This document shows positions 37,670 to 46,879 of a stretch of DNA of 64,000 nt, piece after piece. The notes beneath the pieces are model-generated. The model was not told the origin of the DNA and made no database searches. It saw only the letters and a list, made by a program, of their open reading frames with translations. The stretch lies in assembly GCF_000959445.1 (NCBI RefSeq), contig NZ_CP009630.1, positions 124,001 through 188,000 on the forward strand, given 5' to 3'. Position numbers and translations under genes: made by a program. Within the stretch, counting starts at the first letter, position 1; each line of letters starts with the position of its first letter. The stretch comes from Burkholderia vietnamiensis LMG 10929. Lineage in GTDB: Bacteria; Pseudomonadota; Gammaproteobacteria; Burkholderiales; Burkholderiaceae.

Positions 37670-39046
37670 TCAAGCATCGCGATGACGCAGCTCGACGCGC
37701 TTGATGTCCTTCACGATCACGAGATAGCTGAGCACCGTGACGAGCGCATTGAGCCCGACGAACACGAGCGCGCCGTTGAACGAACCGCTCGCGCCGACCA
37801 GATAGCCGATCGCGATCGGCGCGACGATGCCGGCCGTATTGCCGAACATGTTGAACAGGCTGCCGGACAGGCCGATCGCTTCCTTCGGCGCGGTGTCCGC
37901 GACGACGGCCCAGCCGAGCGAGCCGATGCCCTTGCCGAAGAACGACACGGCCATCAGCGCGATCACCAGCGCTTCGCTGTCGACGTAATTGCAGCCGATG
38001 ATGACCATCGACAGCAGCATCCCGCCGACGATCGGAATCTTGCGTGCGAGCGTCAGCGATACGCCGCGGCGGATCAGCGTGTCCGACAGCATCCCGCCCA
38101 GCACGCCGCCGAGAAAGCCGCAGATCGCCGGCAGCGACGTCATGAAGCCGGCTTTCAGCAGCGACATCCCGCGCGCCTGCACGAGGTAGATCGGAAACCA
38201 CGTGAGGAAGAAATAGGTGAGCACGTTCACGCAGTACTGGCCGAGATAGACGCCGAGCAGCATCCGGTTCGACAGCAGCTGGCGCACGTAGTACCAGCCG
38301 GCGACGCGGTTGCCGCCCGACGCCGTGCCGTTGCCGCGCGACGTGGTGCGCACGAGGCCGCCGCCTTGCTCGATGTGCTCGAGTTCCGCGCGGTTCACGG
38401 CCGGATGGTCGACCGGGTCCTTCATCACGCGCAGCCACAGGCACGCGAGCGCGATGCCGGCGAGCCCGAGCCACAGATACACGTGATGCCAGCCGTACGC
38501 GTGCGTGAGCCACGCCATCAGCGGCGAGAACACCACCGCCGCGAAATACTGCGCGGCGTTGAAGATCGCCGACGCCGTGCCGCGCTCCGCGGTCGGGAAC
38601 CAGCTCGCGACGACCTTGGCGTTGGCGGGGAACGCGGGCGCTTCGGCGATGCCCACCGCGAAGCGCATCGCGAACAGCGCGGCCACCGCGAACGCCGCGC
38701 TGCCGCCCAGACCGATCGTGCTTTGCAGCAGCGTGAACGCCGACCACAGGAAGATGCTCGCCGCATAGACGCGCCGCGCGCCGAAGCGGTCGAGCAGCCA
38801 GCCGCTCGGCAATTGCGCGAGCACGTACGCCCAGCTGAACGCCGAGAAGATGTAGCCCATCGTCACCGGATCGATGCCGAAAGCCTTGCGGATCGGCGTG
38901 CCGGTGATCGACAGCGTCGCGCGGTCGGCGTAGTTGAGCGTCGTGACGACGAACAGCATCGCCAGAATCCAGTAGCGCACGGCGGTGCGGCGCGCGCTGC
39001 CGGCGAGGTCGATGGGGAGATCGCGAGAGGAGGTTCGATGGGTCAC
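37670..39046 (-). CDS. MFS transporter, glucarate/galactarate (ACS) type
   Basis: 458-residue major facilitator of the anion:cation symporter branch, the group of GudP/GarP. N-terminal segment TTLNYADRATLSITGTPIRKAFG and the loop-2 motif GWLLDRFGARRVYA are characteristic; twelve membrane segments are predicted with a hydrophilic central loop (about 215-250). The neighbouring genes encode aldarate catabolism, so D-glucarate and galactarate (meso-galactarate) uptake by proton symport is the likely job. It is divergent from the KGSA dehydrogenase gene. Confidence 0.85.
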   Translation of the reverse strand: MTHRTSSRDLPIDLAGSARRTAVRYWILAMLFVVTTLNYADRATLSITGTPIRKAFGIDPVTMGYIFSAFSWAYVLAQLPSGWLLDRFGARRVYAASIFLWSAFTLLQSTIGLGGSAAFAVAALFAMRFAVGIAEAPAFPANAKVVASWFPTAERGTASAIFNAAQYFAAVVFSPLMAWLTHAYGWHHVYLWLGLAGIALACLWLRVMKDPVDHPAVNRAELEHIEQGGGLVRTTSRGNGTASGGNRVAGWYYVRQLLSNRMLLGVYLGQYCVNVLTYFFLTWFPIYLVQARGMSLLKAGFMTSLPAICGFLGGVLGGMLSDTLIRRGVSLTLARKIPIVGGMLLSMVIIGCNYVDSEALVIALMAVSFFGKGIGSLGWAVVADTAPKEAIGLSGSLFNMFGNTAGIVAPIAIGYLVGASGSFNGALVFVGLNALVTVLSYLVIVKDIKRVELRHRDA

Positions 39047-39052
39047 TTTAAA

Positions 39053-39071
39053 TGTACGTCGTCGTATGACA
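39053..39071. promoter_or_regulatory. candidate aldarate-regulon operator before the MFS gene
   Basis: TGTACGTCGTCGTATGACA at 39053-39071 lies just upstream of the MFS start. It shares the GTCGTATGA core with the site before garD (42273-42281) and resembles the palindrome before kdgD. A GntR-type regulator located outside the window is the probable binder; this is inference. Confidence 0.4.
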
Positions 39072-39235
39072 TCGGCGGGAGTTTATGGGGAACGGCCCAA
39101 TACATAAACCTCGGGTTTTCCCTTTGATGACTGTCACAGAGTGGGAAGTGGCCGGATAGCTTGGCTCAGATTGGCCTGGCGGTGTATCGTGCGCGCCTTC
39201 GCAGGCGGCGCGATCGGCAGTGCGTCGTCAGCAGA

Positions 39236-39258
39236 CATCGTATCTGTTGAGATACAAT
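39236..39258. promoter_or_regulatory. inverted repeat before the KGSA dehydrogenase gene
   Basis: GTATC at 39240-39244 and GATAC at 39251-39255 form a dyad in the sequence CATCGTATCTGTTGAGATAC, about 40 bp before the start codon. It belongs with the other TNGTAT-type elements of this locus and may be a regulator site. Confidence 0.4.
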
Positions 39259-39294
39259 GAGCGCACCATTCCCGAACGAACACGGAGCACACCC

Positions 39295-40872
39295 ATGCAA
39301 CTGACTGGAGAGATGCTGATCGGCGCCGACGCGGTGGCCGGCTCGGCCGGTACCTTGTACGCATTCGATCCGACCAAGGGCGCGCAGATCGACACGCCGG
39401 CGTTCGGCGTCGCGTCGCCGGCCGACGTCGATCGCGCGTGCGAGCTGGCGCGCGACGCGTTCGACGCGTACCGCACCCAGCCGCTCGCCGCACGTGCGGC
39501 GTTTCTGGAAGCGATCTCCGACGAAATCGTCGCGCTCGGCGACGCGCTGATCGAACGCGCGCACGCCGAAACGGGCCTGCCCGTGGCGCGCTTGCAAGGC
39601 GAGCGCGGCCGCACCGTCGGCCAGCTGCGGCTGTTCGCGCGCGTGGTGCGCGACGGGCGCTTCCTCGCCGCGTCGATCGACCCGGCGCAGCCGGCGCGCA
39701 CGCCGCTGCCGCGCTCCGATCTGCGGCTGCAGAAGGTCGCGCTCGGGCCCGTGGCCGTGTTCGGCGCGAGCAACTTCCCGCTCGCGTTCTCGGTGGCCGG
39801 CGGCGATACGGCGTCCGCACTCGCGGCCGGCTGTCCGGTGATCGTCAAGGCGCACGAGGCGCATCTCGGCACGTCCGAGCTGGTCGGTCGCGCGATCCGC
39901 GCGGCGGCCGCCAAATGCGGGATGCCGGCCGGCGTGTTCTCGCTGCTGGTCGGCCCCGGCCGCGTGATCGGCGCGCAGCTCGTCAGCCATCCGGCGATCC
40001 AGGCAGTCGGCTTCACCGGATCGCGGCAGGGCGGGATGGCGCTCGTGCATCTCGCGAACGCACGCGCGCAGCCGATCCCCGTCTACGCCGAAATGAGCAG
40101 CATCAATCCGGTCGTGCTGTTCCCGGCCGCGCTGGCCGCGCGCGGCGACGCGATCGCGGCCGGCTTCGTCGACTCGCTGACGCTCGGCGTCGGCCAGTTC
40201 TGCACGAACCCCGGCCTCGTGCTCGCGATCGACGGTCCCGATCTCGACCGCTTCGAAAGCATCGCCGCGCAGGCGCTCGCGAAGAAGCCGGCCGGCGTGA
40301 TGCTGACGCGCGGCATCGCCGACGCATATCGCAACGGCCGCGGCAAGCTGGCCGAACTGGCCGGCGTGCGCGAGCTGGGCGCCGGTGAAGCGCCGCAGAC
40401 CGAATGCCAGGCGGGCGGCGCACTGTACGAAGTCGCCGCGCAAGCGTTCCTCGCCGAGGAGGCGTTCAGCCACGAGGTGTTCGGGCCGGCGTCGCTGGTC
40501 GTGCGTTGCCGCGATCTCGACGAAGTCGCGCGCGTGCTCGAGGCGCTCGAGGGGCAGTTGACGGCCACGCTGCAGATCGACGCCGACGACAAGCCGCTCG
40601 CGCGCCGCCTGCTGCCGGTTCTCGAACGCAAGGCCGGACGCCTGCTGGTCAACGGCTATCCGACCGGCGTCGAAGTGTGCGACGCGATGGTGCACGGCGG
40701 CCCGTTCCCGGCGACGTCGAATCCTGCCGTCACGTCGGTCGGCGCGACCGCGATCGAGCGGTTCCTGCGGCCCGTGTGCTACCAGGACTTCCCGGACGAT
40801 TTGCTGCCCGAAGGGTTGCAGGAGAGCAATCCGCTCGCGATTCCGCGTCTGCGGGACGGCAAGGCGGAGTGA
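39295..40872 (+). CDS. alpha-ketoglutaric semialdehyde (2,5-dioxovalerate) dehydrogenase
   Basis: 525-residue aldehyde dehydrogenase that oxidises 2,5-dioxopentanoate to alpha-ketoglutarate. The start at 39295 has GGAG upstream. Visible: [27 protein letters not shown] (cofactor region, split), the nucleophile Cys in GQFCTNPG (about residue 302), and the KGSADH-type N-terminus [24 protein letters not shown]. The GQFCTNPG motif separates this clade from GabD. It acts directly after KdgD in D-glucarate/galactarate degradation and is divergent from the aldarate MFS gene. Confidence 0.88.
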   Translation: MQLTGEMLIGADAVAGSAGTLYAFDPTKGAQIDTPAFGVASPADVDRACELARDAFDAYRTQPLAARAAFLEAISDEIVALGDALIERAHAETGLPVARLQGERGRTVGQLRLFARVVRDGRFLAASIDPAQPARTPLPRSDLRLQKVALGPVAVFGASNFPLAFSVAGGDTASALAAGCPVIVKAHEAHLGTSELVGRAIRAAAAKCGMPAGVFSLLVGPGRVIGAQLVSHPAIQAVGFTGSRQGGMALVHLANARAQPIPVYAEMSSINPVVLFPAALAARGDAIAAGFVDSLTLGVGQFCTNPGLVLAIDGPDLDRFESIAAQALAKKPAGVMLTRGIADAYRNGRGKLAELAGVRELGAGEAPQTECQAGGALYEVAAQAFLAEEAFSHEVFGPASLVVRCRDLDEVARVLEALEGQLTATLQIDADDKPLARRLLPVLERKAGRLLVNGYPTGVEVCDAMVHGGPFPATSNPAVTSVGATAIERFLRPVCYQDFPDDLLPEGLQESNPLAIPRLRDGKAE

Positions 40873-40920
40873 CGCGGCCGCGGCCCCGCGCGCATGCGCG
40901 GGCCGCCATGCAGGAACGGA

Positions 40921-40958
40921 AAAGCGGACGCGGCCGGCTGGCCGCGTCCGCTTTTTGT
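40921..40958. terminator. bidirectional intrinsic terminator
   Basis: A 16-bp stem, 40921-40936 with 40941-40956, flanked by AAAA on the left and TTTTT on the right, terminates in both directions. It serves the KGSA dehydrogenase gene (+ strand) and possibly the convergent kdgD side. Confidence 0.9.
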
Positions 40959-41095
40959 TGGTCGTCGCCGGGGCGGTTTCAAACCAGTGATGGAATGGGC
41001 GCGCCGGGTGCCGCAGCAGCGGCGCATGCGGACGGAATCTGCGCATCGGCAGCGCTGCCGCCGGCCCATCGCACGCTGCGCCGCTCCAAACGACA

Positions 41096-41165
41096 GCGGC
41101 CGGCAAGCGCCGGCCGCAACACAGTCGAGCAACTTCACGACAGCGGCCGGCACGACGCCGGCCGC
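41096..41165. repeat. two copies of a GCGGCCGGC hairpin
   Basis: GCGGCCGGC...GCCGGCCGC occurs at 41096-41117 (4-base loop) and again at 41143-41165 (5-base loop), both preceded by CGACA. They lie between the terminator at 40921 and the kdgD stop, within the 302-bp spacer, which holds no gene. The copy nearest kdgD may help end its transcript. Confidence 0.65.
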
Positions 41166-41174
41166 CCGCCGCGC

Positions 41175-42089
41175 TTACTGCGGGCCCATCTTCTTGATCA
41201 ACACGTCGAGCTCGGCCATTTCGTCGTCGGTGAGATCAATCAGCGGTGCGCGCACCGGGCCGGCGTCGTGGCCGACCAGCTTCGCACCTGCCTTCACGAT
41301 GCTCACCGCGTAGCCCGCGCGGCGGTTGCGGATCTTCAGGTAGGGCAGGAAGAACTCGTCGATCAGGCGGCCGACCGTCGCGTGGTCGTCCTTCGCGATC
41401 GCTTCGTAGAACGCCATCGCCGTCTTCGGGATGAAGTTGAACACGGCCGACGAGTACACCGGCACGCCGAGCGCCTTGTACGCGGCTGCGTACACTTCCG
41501 CCGTCGGCAGGCCGCCGAGGTACGCGAAGCGGTCGCCGAGGCGGCGGCGGATCGTGACCATGCTCTCGATTTCGCCGACGCCGTCCTTGAAGCCGATCAG
41601 GTTCGGGCAGCGGTCGGCGAGGCGCTCGAGCATGTCCGCATTGAGCTTCGAATTCGCGCGGTTGTACACCACGACGCCGATCTTCAGCGCACGGCACACC
41701 TGCTCGACGTGCTCGGCGATGCCTTCCTGGCTCGCTTCGGTCAGGTAGTGCGGCATCAGCAGCACGCCGCTCGCGCCGAGGCGCTCGGCTTCCTGCGCAT
41801 ATTCGATCGCGACGCGCGTCGCGCCGCCGGCGCCGGCCAGGATCGGCACCTTGCCCTTGCAGGTTTCGGTCGCGACGCGAATCACGTCCGAATACTCGCG
41901 CTGCGTGAGCGAGAAGAATTCACCGGTGCCGCCCGCGGCGAACAGCGCGGTCGCGCCATACGGCGCGAGCCACTCCAGACGCTCGGCATAGGTGGACGGC
42001 CGGAAGTTGCGTTGTTCGTCGAAGTCCGTCAGCGGAAACGACAGCAGGCCGTGGGAGATGATCTGTTTGAGTTCTTGCGGTGAAGTCAT
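41175..42089 (-). CDS. kdgD: 5-dehydro-4-deoxyglucarate dehydratase
   Basis: 304-residue class-I, DHDPS-family lyase that converts 5-dehydro-4-deoxy-D-glucarate to 2,5-dioxopentanoate with release of water and CO2. The Schiff-base Lys is in [10 protein letters not shown] (about residue 166), the catalytic Tyr in VVVYNRANS (about 139), and the substrate loop in [13 protein letters not shown] (about 50-62). The start ATG at 42089 gives MTSPQELKQ. It lies divergent from garD with an operator-like palindrome between. It supplies the substrate of the KGSA dehydrogenase. Confidence 0.92.
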   Translation of the reverse strand: MTSPQELKQIISHGLLSFPLTDFDEQRNFRPSTYAERLEWLAPYGATALFAAGGTGEFFSLTQREYSDVIRVATETCKGKVPILAGAGGATRVAIEYAQEAERLGASGVLLMPHYLTEASQEGIAEHVEQVCRALKIGVVVYNRANSKLNADMLERLADRCPNLIGFKDGVGEIESMVTIRRRLGDRFAYLGGLPTAEVYAAAYKALGVPVYSSAVFNFIPKTAMAFYEAIAKDDHATVGRLIDEFFLPYLKIRNRRAGYAVSIVKAGAKLVGHDAGPVRAPLIDLTDDEMAELDVLIKKMGPQ

Positions 42090-42160
42090 GGTTGGGTCGT
42101 CCGTCTAGCGCGAGTGCTGGGTTCGTCGGGCACGCCATCCGAGCCGTAGTGGCGATGTCG

Positions 42161-42178
42161 TTGTATGTCATCGTACAA
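42161..42178. promoter_or_regulatory. palindrome between kdgD and garD
   Basis: TTGTATGTCATCGTACAA at 42161-42178 is an 18-bp near-palindrome (TTGTA arms with an 8-base centre), typical in size of GntR/FadR-type operators. A second element ATGTCGTATGATGAC at 42271-42285 lies closer to garD. Both are in the 230-bp divergent spacer. Confidence 0.5.
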
Positions 42179-42319
42179 CGCACGAATGCGCTGCGCAAGC
42201 GGTTTGCTGATCTGGCAACGCTAGGGTCTATCCGGATAAGGGTTTACGCAACATCCCGGCGGATCGATGAATGTCGTATGATGACTAATGATTCAATCAG
42301 TGGCTTCCCAGGAATTCCG

Positions 42320-43873
42320 ATGACTGCTTCCCCTCTCTACATTCGCGTGCATCCGGACGACAACGTCGCGATCGTGGTCAACGACGGCGGCCTGCCCGAG
42401 GGCGCGACGTTCGCCGACGGGCTGACGTTGCGCGAACGCGTACCGCAAGGGCACAAGGTCGCGCTGACCGATCTCGCGGCCGGCGCGCCGGTGGTCCGCT
42501 ACAACGTCGTGATCGGCTATGCGCTGACCGACTTGCCGCGCGGCAGCTGGGTGAACGAGCGCACGATGCGCATGCCCGAGCCGCCGGGGCTCGACGACCT
42601 GCCGCTCGCCACGCGCGCCGCGCCGCCGCTCGCGCCGCTCGACGGCTATACGTTCGAGGGCTTTCGCAATGCCGACGGCTCGGTCGGCACGCGCAATATC
42701 CTGGCGATCACGACGACCGTGCAGTGCGTGTCGGGCGTCGTCGAGCATGCGGTGAAGCGGATCAAGGCCGAACTGCTGCCGCGCTACCCGCACGTCGACG
42801 ACGTGGTCGGGCTCGAGCACACGTACGGCTGCGGCGTCGCGATCGACACGCCCGACGCGGACATCCCGATCCGCACGCTGCGCAACATCAGCCTGAACCC
42901 GAACTTCGGCGGCGAAGTGATGACCGTGAGCCTCGGCTGCGAGAAGCTCCAGCCCGAGCGTCTGCTGCCGCCGGGCGCGATCCCCGTCACGGCCGACGGC
43001 GCGGCCGGCAACGGCGGCGTCGTGTGCCTGCAGGATGCCGGGCACGTCGGCTTCGAGTCGATGATCGACTCGATCATGACGATGGCCGAAGCGCACCTCG
43101 AACGGCTGAACCGCCGCCGCCGCGAGACCTGCCCGGCGTCGGATCTCGTCGTCGGCGTGCAATGCGGCGGCAGCGACGCGTTCTCCGGCCTGACGGCGAA
43201 TCCGGCGGTCGGCTTCGCGGCCGACCTGCTGGTGCGCGCGGGCGCGACGATCATGTTCTCGGAAGTCACCGAAGTGCGCGACGGCGTCGCGCAGCTGACG
43301 TCGCGCGCGGCCAACCAAGAGGTGGCGCGCGAGATCATCCGCGAGATGGACTGGTACGACCGTTACCTGGAGCGCGGCCGCGTCGACCGCAGCGCGAACA
43401 CGACGCCCGGCAACAAGAAGGGCGGCCTGTCGAACATCGTCGAGAAGGCGATGGGCTCGATCGTGAAGTCCGGCAGCGCGCCGATCGCCGGCGTCGTGCG
43501 GCCGGGCGAGCGGGCGCGGCAGAAGGGGCTGCTGTACGCGGCGACGCCCGCGAGCGACTTCATCTGCGGCACGCTGCAGCTCGCGGCCGGGATGAACCTG
43601 CATGTGTTCACGACCGGGCGCGGCACGCCGTACGGGCTTGCGCAGGTGCCGGTGATCAAGGTCGCGACGCGCAGCGATCTCGCGCGCCGCTGGCACGACC
43701 TGATGGATCTCGACGCCGGCCAGATCGCGACCGGTGCGGCGTCGATCGAGGACGTCGGCTGGGAGCTGTTCCGGCTGATGCTCGACGTCGCGAGCGGCAA
43801 GCGGCGCACGTGGGCCGAGCAGTGGAAGCTCGCGAACGCGCTGACGCTGTTCAATCCGGCGCCGGTGACCTGA
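42320..43873 (+). CDS. garD: galactarate dehydratase
   Basis: 517-residue UxaA/GarD-family iron-dependent dehydratase that removes water from galactarate to give 5-dehydro-4-deoxy-D-glucarate. The start at 42320 has AGGA upstream. An N-terminal SAF-like domain (about 10-100, [19 protein letters not shown]) is followed by the catalytic region with [12 protein letters not shown], Cys- and His-rich segments ([20 protein letters not shown]), [12 protein letters not shown] and [22 protein letters not shown] glucarate dehydratase (gudD) is not in the window. The gene is divergent from kdgD and followed by a short GC hairpin at 43905-43920. Confidence 0.92.
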   Translation: MTASPLYIRVHPDDNVAIVVNDGGLPEGATFADGLTLRERVPQGHKVALTDLAAGAPVVRYNVVIGYALTDLPRGSWVNERTMRMPEPPGLDDLPLATRAAPPLAPLDGYTFEGFRNADGSVGTRNILAITTTVQCVSGVVEHAVKRIKAELLPRYPHVDDVVGLEHTYGCGVAIDTPDADIPIRTLRNISLNPNFGGEVMTVSLGCEKLQPERLLPPGAIPVTADGAAGNGGVVCLQDAGHVGFESMIDSIMTMAEAHLERLNRRRRETCPASDLVVGVQCGGSDAFSGLTANPAVGFAADLLVRAGATIMFSEVTEVRDGVAQLTSRAANQEVAREIIREMDWYDRYLERGRVDRSANTTPGNKKGGLSNIVEKAMGSIVKSGSAPIAGVVRPGERARQKGLLYAATPASDFICGTLQLAAGMNLHVFTTGRGTPYGLAQVPVIKVATRSDLARRWHDLMDLDAGQIATGAASIEDVGWELFRLMLDVASGKRRTWAEQWKLANALTLFNPAPVT

Positions 43874-44040
43874 CGCGCGCGCGGTGGCTTGCTGCGGCCG
43901 AAGCGGGCGCCTTCGCGCCCCCGTCGTCACGTCGTCATCGCGCCGCCGCGCGGCCGCGTGACATGCATGACGCGTCGCCCGCGGCGCCCGGGATCGGGTA
44001 ACGTTATGCGGTTCGTTCCTGATCCCGGAGACTTGCTCAC

Positions 44041-44496
44041 ATGTTGAAGAATCTCGATCCGCTGCTGCACGCCGACATCCTGCACGCGCTGCGCGCGATG
44101 GGCCACGGAGACGAAGTGGCGATCTGCGACGCGAATTTCCCGGCCGAGTCCGTCGCCGAACACACGGTGGTCGGCCGCGCGCTGCGCATCGACGGCGCCG
44201 ACTCGGCGCGCGTCGCGCGCGCGGTGCTGTCGGTGCTGCCGCTCGACACGTTCGTCGACACGCCGGCATGGCGGATGGAAGTAGTCGGCGATCCGGCCGC
44301 GGTGCCGCCCGTGCAACGCGAGGTGCAGGCCGAGATCGATCGCGCGGAAGCGCGCGCCGTGCCGCTCACGGGCCTCGATCGCTTCGCGTTCTACGAGCGC
44401 GCGCAGCGCGCGTACGCGGTGATCGTCACCGGCGAGCTGCGCGGCTACGGCTGCTTCATCTTCAAAAAAGGCGTGCTGCTGAGCGACGCCGGCTAG
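44041..44496 (+). CDS. RbsD/FucU-family sugar mutarotase
   Basis: 151-residue protein of the FucU type, which interconverts anomers of L-fucose or related sugars as a cyclic decamer. MLKNLDPLLHADILHALRAMGHGDEVAICDANFPAES is the family N-terminus, with catalytic-type His (about 20) and Asp (about 27). The C-terminal FYERAQRAYAVIVTGELRGYGCFIFKKG holds the conserved Tyr. No fucose catabolic gene is adjacent, so the physiological sugar is unclear; the aldarate genes immediately upstream suggest sugar-acid context. It appears monocistronic. Confidence 0.83.
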   Translation: MLKNLDPLLHADILHALRAMGHGDEVAICDANFPAESVAEHTVVGRALRIDGADSARVARAVLSVLPLDTFVDTPAWRMEVVGDPAAVPPVQREVQAEIDRAEARAVPLTGLDRFAFYERAQRAYAVIVTGELRGYGCFIFKKGVLLSDAG

Positions 44497-44675
44497 CGAC
44501 GTGCCCGCCTCGACGGTAAGGGCTGCAGTGTAAAGATTTGCTACAACCTTTTTCTTGGACACGGCCACAAGACCCTCTATGCTGGCCCATTTGCCGCCGG
44601 CCCCGCTCGGCCGCGCGGTTCGAACCGCACGGGTGCGCCCGTGCGGACGGCCGAACTGCATACGAGGAGAGAGGC

Positions 44676-45113
44676 ATGACGCGTTCCGTCGATTCCGGCG
44701 TCATTTTTTTCGCACGCCTGGCGCTGGCGGCGTTGTTTCTGTGGGGCGGCGTGATGAAGCTGCTCGGCTACGGCGAATTCATCGGCTATCTGCACGCGCT
44801 CAACGTGCCATATACGCAGGTGACGGGCCCGCTGATCGTCGCGATCGAGGCGCTCGGCGGCCTGCTGCTGATCGTCGGCTACAAGGTGAAGCCGCTCGCG
44901 TTGCTGATGGCGTGCTACACGATCGCGACCGCGATGGTCGGGCACAATTTCTGGGACGCGACCAACGCCACGCTCCAGCACGACATGGTGATCCACTTCT
45001 GGAAGAACGTCGCGATCGCCGGCGGCTTTCTGCTGCTGTTCGTGACGGGCGCGGGCGGCGCGAGCATCGACGCGCTGCGCCGGCCGAGTTCGTCGTACGG
45101 CGCGCTGCGCTGA
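44676..45113 (+). CDS. DoxX-family membrane protein
   Basis: 145-residue protein with four hydrophobic segments and the DoxX pattern FFARLALAALFLWGGVMKLLGYGEF, VTGPLIVAIEALGGLLLIVGY and MVGHNFW..H. The start at 44676 follows AGGAGAGAGGC. Family members are small quinol- or redox-associated membrane proteins, several linked to sulfur or oxidative stress; a specific function cannot be assigned. It is followed 56 bp downstream by a strong bidirectional hairpin. Confidence 0.8.
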   Translation: MTRSVDSGVIFFARLALAALFLWGGVMKLLGYGEFIGYLHALNVPYTQVTGPLIVAIEALGGLLLIVGYKVKPLALLMACYTIATAMVGHNFWDATNATLQHDMVIHFWKNVAIAGGFLLLFVTGAGGASIDALRRPSSSYGALR

Positions 45114-45169
45114 GCGGAACTGAGCAGAACTGATCCAGCCGACGTGCGCGGCACGCGCTGACAACGCAA

Positions 45170-45206
45170 AAGGGCCGAATCCCGCAGGTCGCGGGATTCG
45201 GCCCTT
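45170..45206. terminator. 16-bp hairpin between convergent genes
   Basis: AAGGGCCGAATCCCGC at 45170-45185 pairs perfectly with 45191-45206 around a 5-base loop. It lies between the DoxX stop and the convergent MHS transporter stop at 45236 and probably terminates both. Confidence 0.75.
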
Positions 45207-45235
45207 CGTTCATCTGCTAGGCGCGCAGGCGGCGC

Positions 45236-46546
45236 TCAGCGAGCGTCCGTCAGCTCCTTCGCATCCTTCGAGAACTGCACGGCAATCGCGCCGAGCACGC
45301 AGATCGCCGCGACGTAGGCGACCGGCGCGAGCGGGTTCGACTTCATCATCAACGAGACGATCACCGGCGTGAGGCCGCCGAAGATCGCATACGCGACGTT
45401 GTACGAGAACGAGATGCCCGAGAAGCGCACGACCGCGGGAAAGCTGCGCACCATCACGAACGGCACCGCGCCGATCGTGCCGACCGTGAAGCCGGCGATC
45501 CCGTAGTACAGCGGCAGCGTCGACGCGTCGGCGGCGACCTGCGCGAACAGCAGGTAGTAGCACGCGGCGAGCACGAGGCCGCCGATGCCGAGCACGCGCT
45601 TCGCGCCGATCCAGCCCGCGAGCGAGCCGGCGGTGATGCAGCCGGCCGTCAGGCACAGCGTCGCGATGCTGTTCGCGAACAGCGTGGTCGCGGGCGCCAG
45701 ATGGAACTGCTTCTGCAGCAGCGCGGGCGTCATCAGGATCACGACGACGATCGCCGCCGACAGCATCCAGGTGAGCAGCATCGACACGATCACCGCGCGG
45801 CCGTGGTCGCGCAGCACGGCTTTCAGCGGAATCTCGGCCGCGAGCGCCTTCTTCGCCTTCATCTCCGCGAACACCGGCGTTTCGTGCAGCCAGCGGCGCA
45901 GGTATACGGAGAACAGGCCGAACACGCCGCCGAGCAGGAACGGAATGCGCCACGCGAACGCGGTCACTTCGGCGCCCGAGTAGCGGCTGTTGATGGCCGC
46001 CGCGACCAGCGAGCCGAGCAGGATGCCGGCGGTGAGGCCCGCGGTCAGCGTGCCGCACGCATAGCCGATGTGGCGCGACGGCACGTGCTCTGACACGAAC
46101 ACCCATGCGCCGGGCACTTCGCCGCCGACCGCCGCGCCTTGCAGCACGCGGAACAGCAGCAGCAACACCGGCGCGAGGATGCCGATCGTGTCGTAGGTCG
46201 GCAGCAGCCCCATCAGCAGCGTCGGCACCGACATCATCAGCACGCTCAGCGTGAACATCCGCTTGCGGCCGAACAGGTCACCGAAGTGCGCCATGATCAC
46301 GCCGCCGAGCGGGCGCGCGAGATAGCCGGCCGCGAAGATGCCGAAGGTCTGCAGCTGGCGCAGCCAGTCGGGAATGTCGTGCGGGAAGAACAGCTGTCCG
46401 ATCGCGGGCGCGAAGAACACGAAGATGATGAAGTCGTAGAACTCGAGCGCGCCGCCGAGTGCGGCGAGGCCGAGGGTCTTGTAGTCGCTGCGCGTGAGCG
46501 CGCGTTCGGCGGCGCGAGGCACGCCGCTCAATTCAGATGCTTGCAT
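45236..46546 (-). CDS. MFS transporter, metabolite:H+ symporter (MHS) type
   Basis: 436-residue transporter of the MHS branch (ShiA, ProP, KgtP relatives) with twelve membrane segments. Signature pieces: GGALEFYDFIIFVFFAPAIG (TM1 acid cluster), ARPLGGVIMAHFGDLFGRKRMF and VGGEVPGAWVFVSEH. The start at 46546 gives MQASELSG; a longer frame to 46621 has no better ribosome site. Substrates in this branch are shikimate, 2-oxoglutarate, betaine or other organic acids. Given the quinate/shikimate genes further right, shikimate is possible, but they are 4 kb away and in separate units. Confidence 0.83.
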   Translation of the reverse strand: MQASELSGVPRAAERALTRSDYKTLGLAALGGALEFYDFIIFVFFAPAIGQLFFPHDIPDWLRQLQTFGIFAAGYLARPLGGVIMAHFGDLFGRKRMFTLSVLMMSVPTLLMGLLPTYDTIGILAPVLLLLFRVLQGAAVGGEVPGAWVFVSEHVPSRHIGYACGTLTAGLTAGILLGSLVAAAINSRYSGAEVTAFAWRIPFLLGGVFGLFSVYLRRWLHETPVFAEMKAKKALAAEIPLKAVLRDHGRAVIVSMLLTWMLSAAIVVVILMTPALLQKQFHLAPATTLFANSIATLCLTAGCITAGSLAGWIGAKRVLGIGGLVLAACYYLLFAQVAADASTLPLYYGIAGFTVGTIGAVPFVMVRSFPAVVRFSGISFSYNVAYAIFGGLTPVIVSLMMKSNPLAPVAYVAAICVLGAIAVQFSKDAKELTDAR

Positions 46547-46879
46547 GGTCAGGGCGATCGGTTTTCGAATGTTGTTGTCGATGCTGCGTCTCCAGGGCCC
46601 GCTATCGGCATGGACTGGCATGGACTGGCTTGGCGCGGCATGCGTCGTCGAACGCGTGCGAAGCCGGGTAGGGCACGGAGCACGCGCCGCCGCACCGGGA
46701 TGGGGTGCGGCGGAGACGAAGCGTCAAAAGCGGGTGGGGGGATTCTACAGGAGCGCGAAATGCGTGCGCGGAGCGCGTGTCGACGAATGCTTCGGACGCC
46801 GTGACGCCGCAAGGCACGCGGCGCGGCACACGGGGGAGCGTGCCGCGCCGCGGGGGACAGGGGCGGGGATGTCGTCGAA
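46547..46879. other. 333-bp spacer with a terminator-like hairpin
   Basis: A 13-bp stem (46817-46829 with 46840-46852) lies 28 bp downstream of the binding-protein stop and is its likely terminator. The remainder must hold the promoter of the MHS carrier gene. No gene is supported. Confidence 0.55.

Noticed and set aside
41096..41165. Mobile-element ends or attachment site
   Set aside because: The two hairpins are short, lie 25 bp apart and no integrase, transposase or target duplication is near; more likely transcript-end structures.
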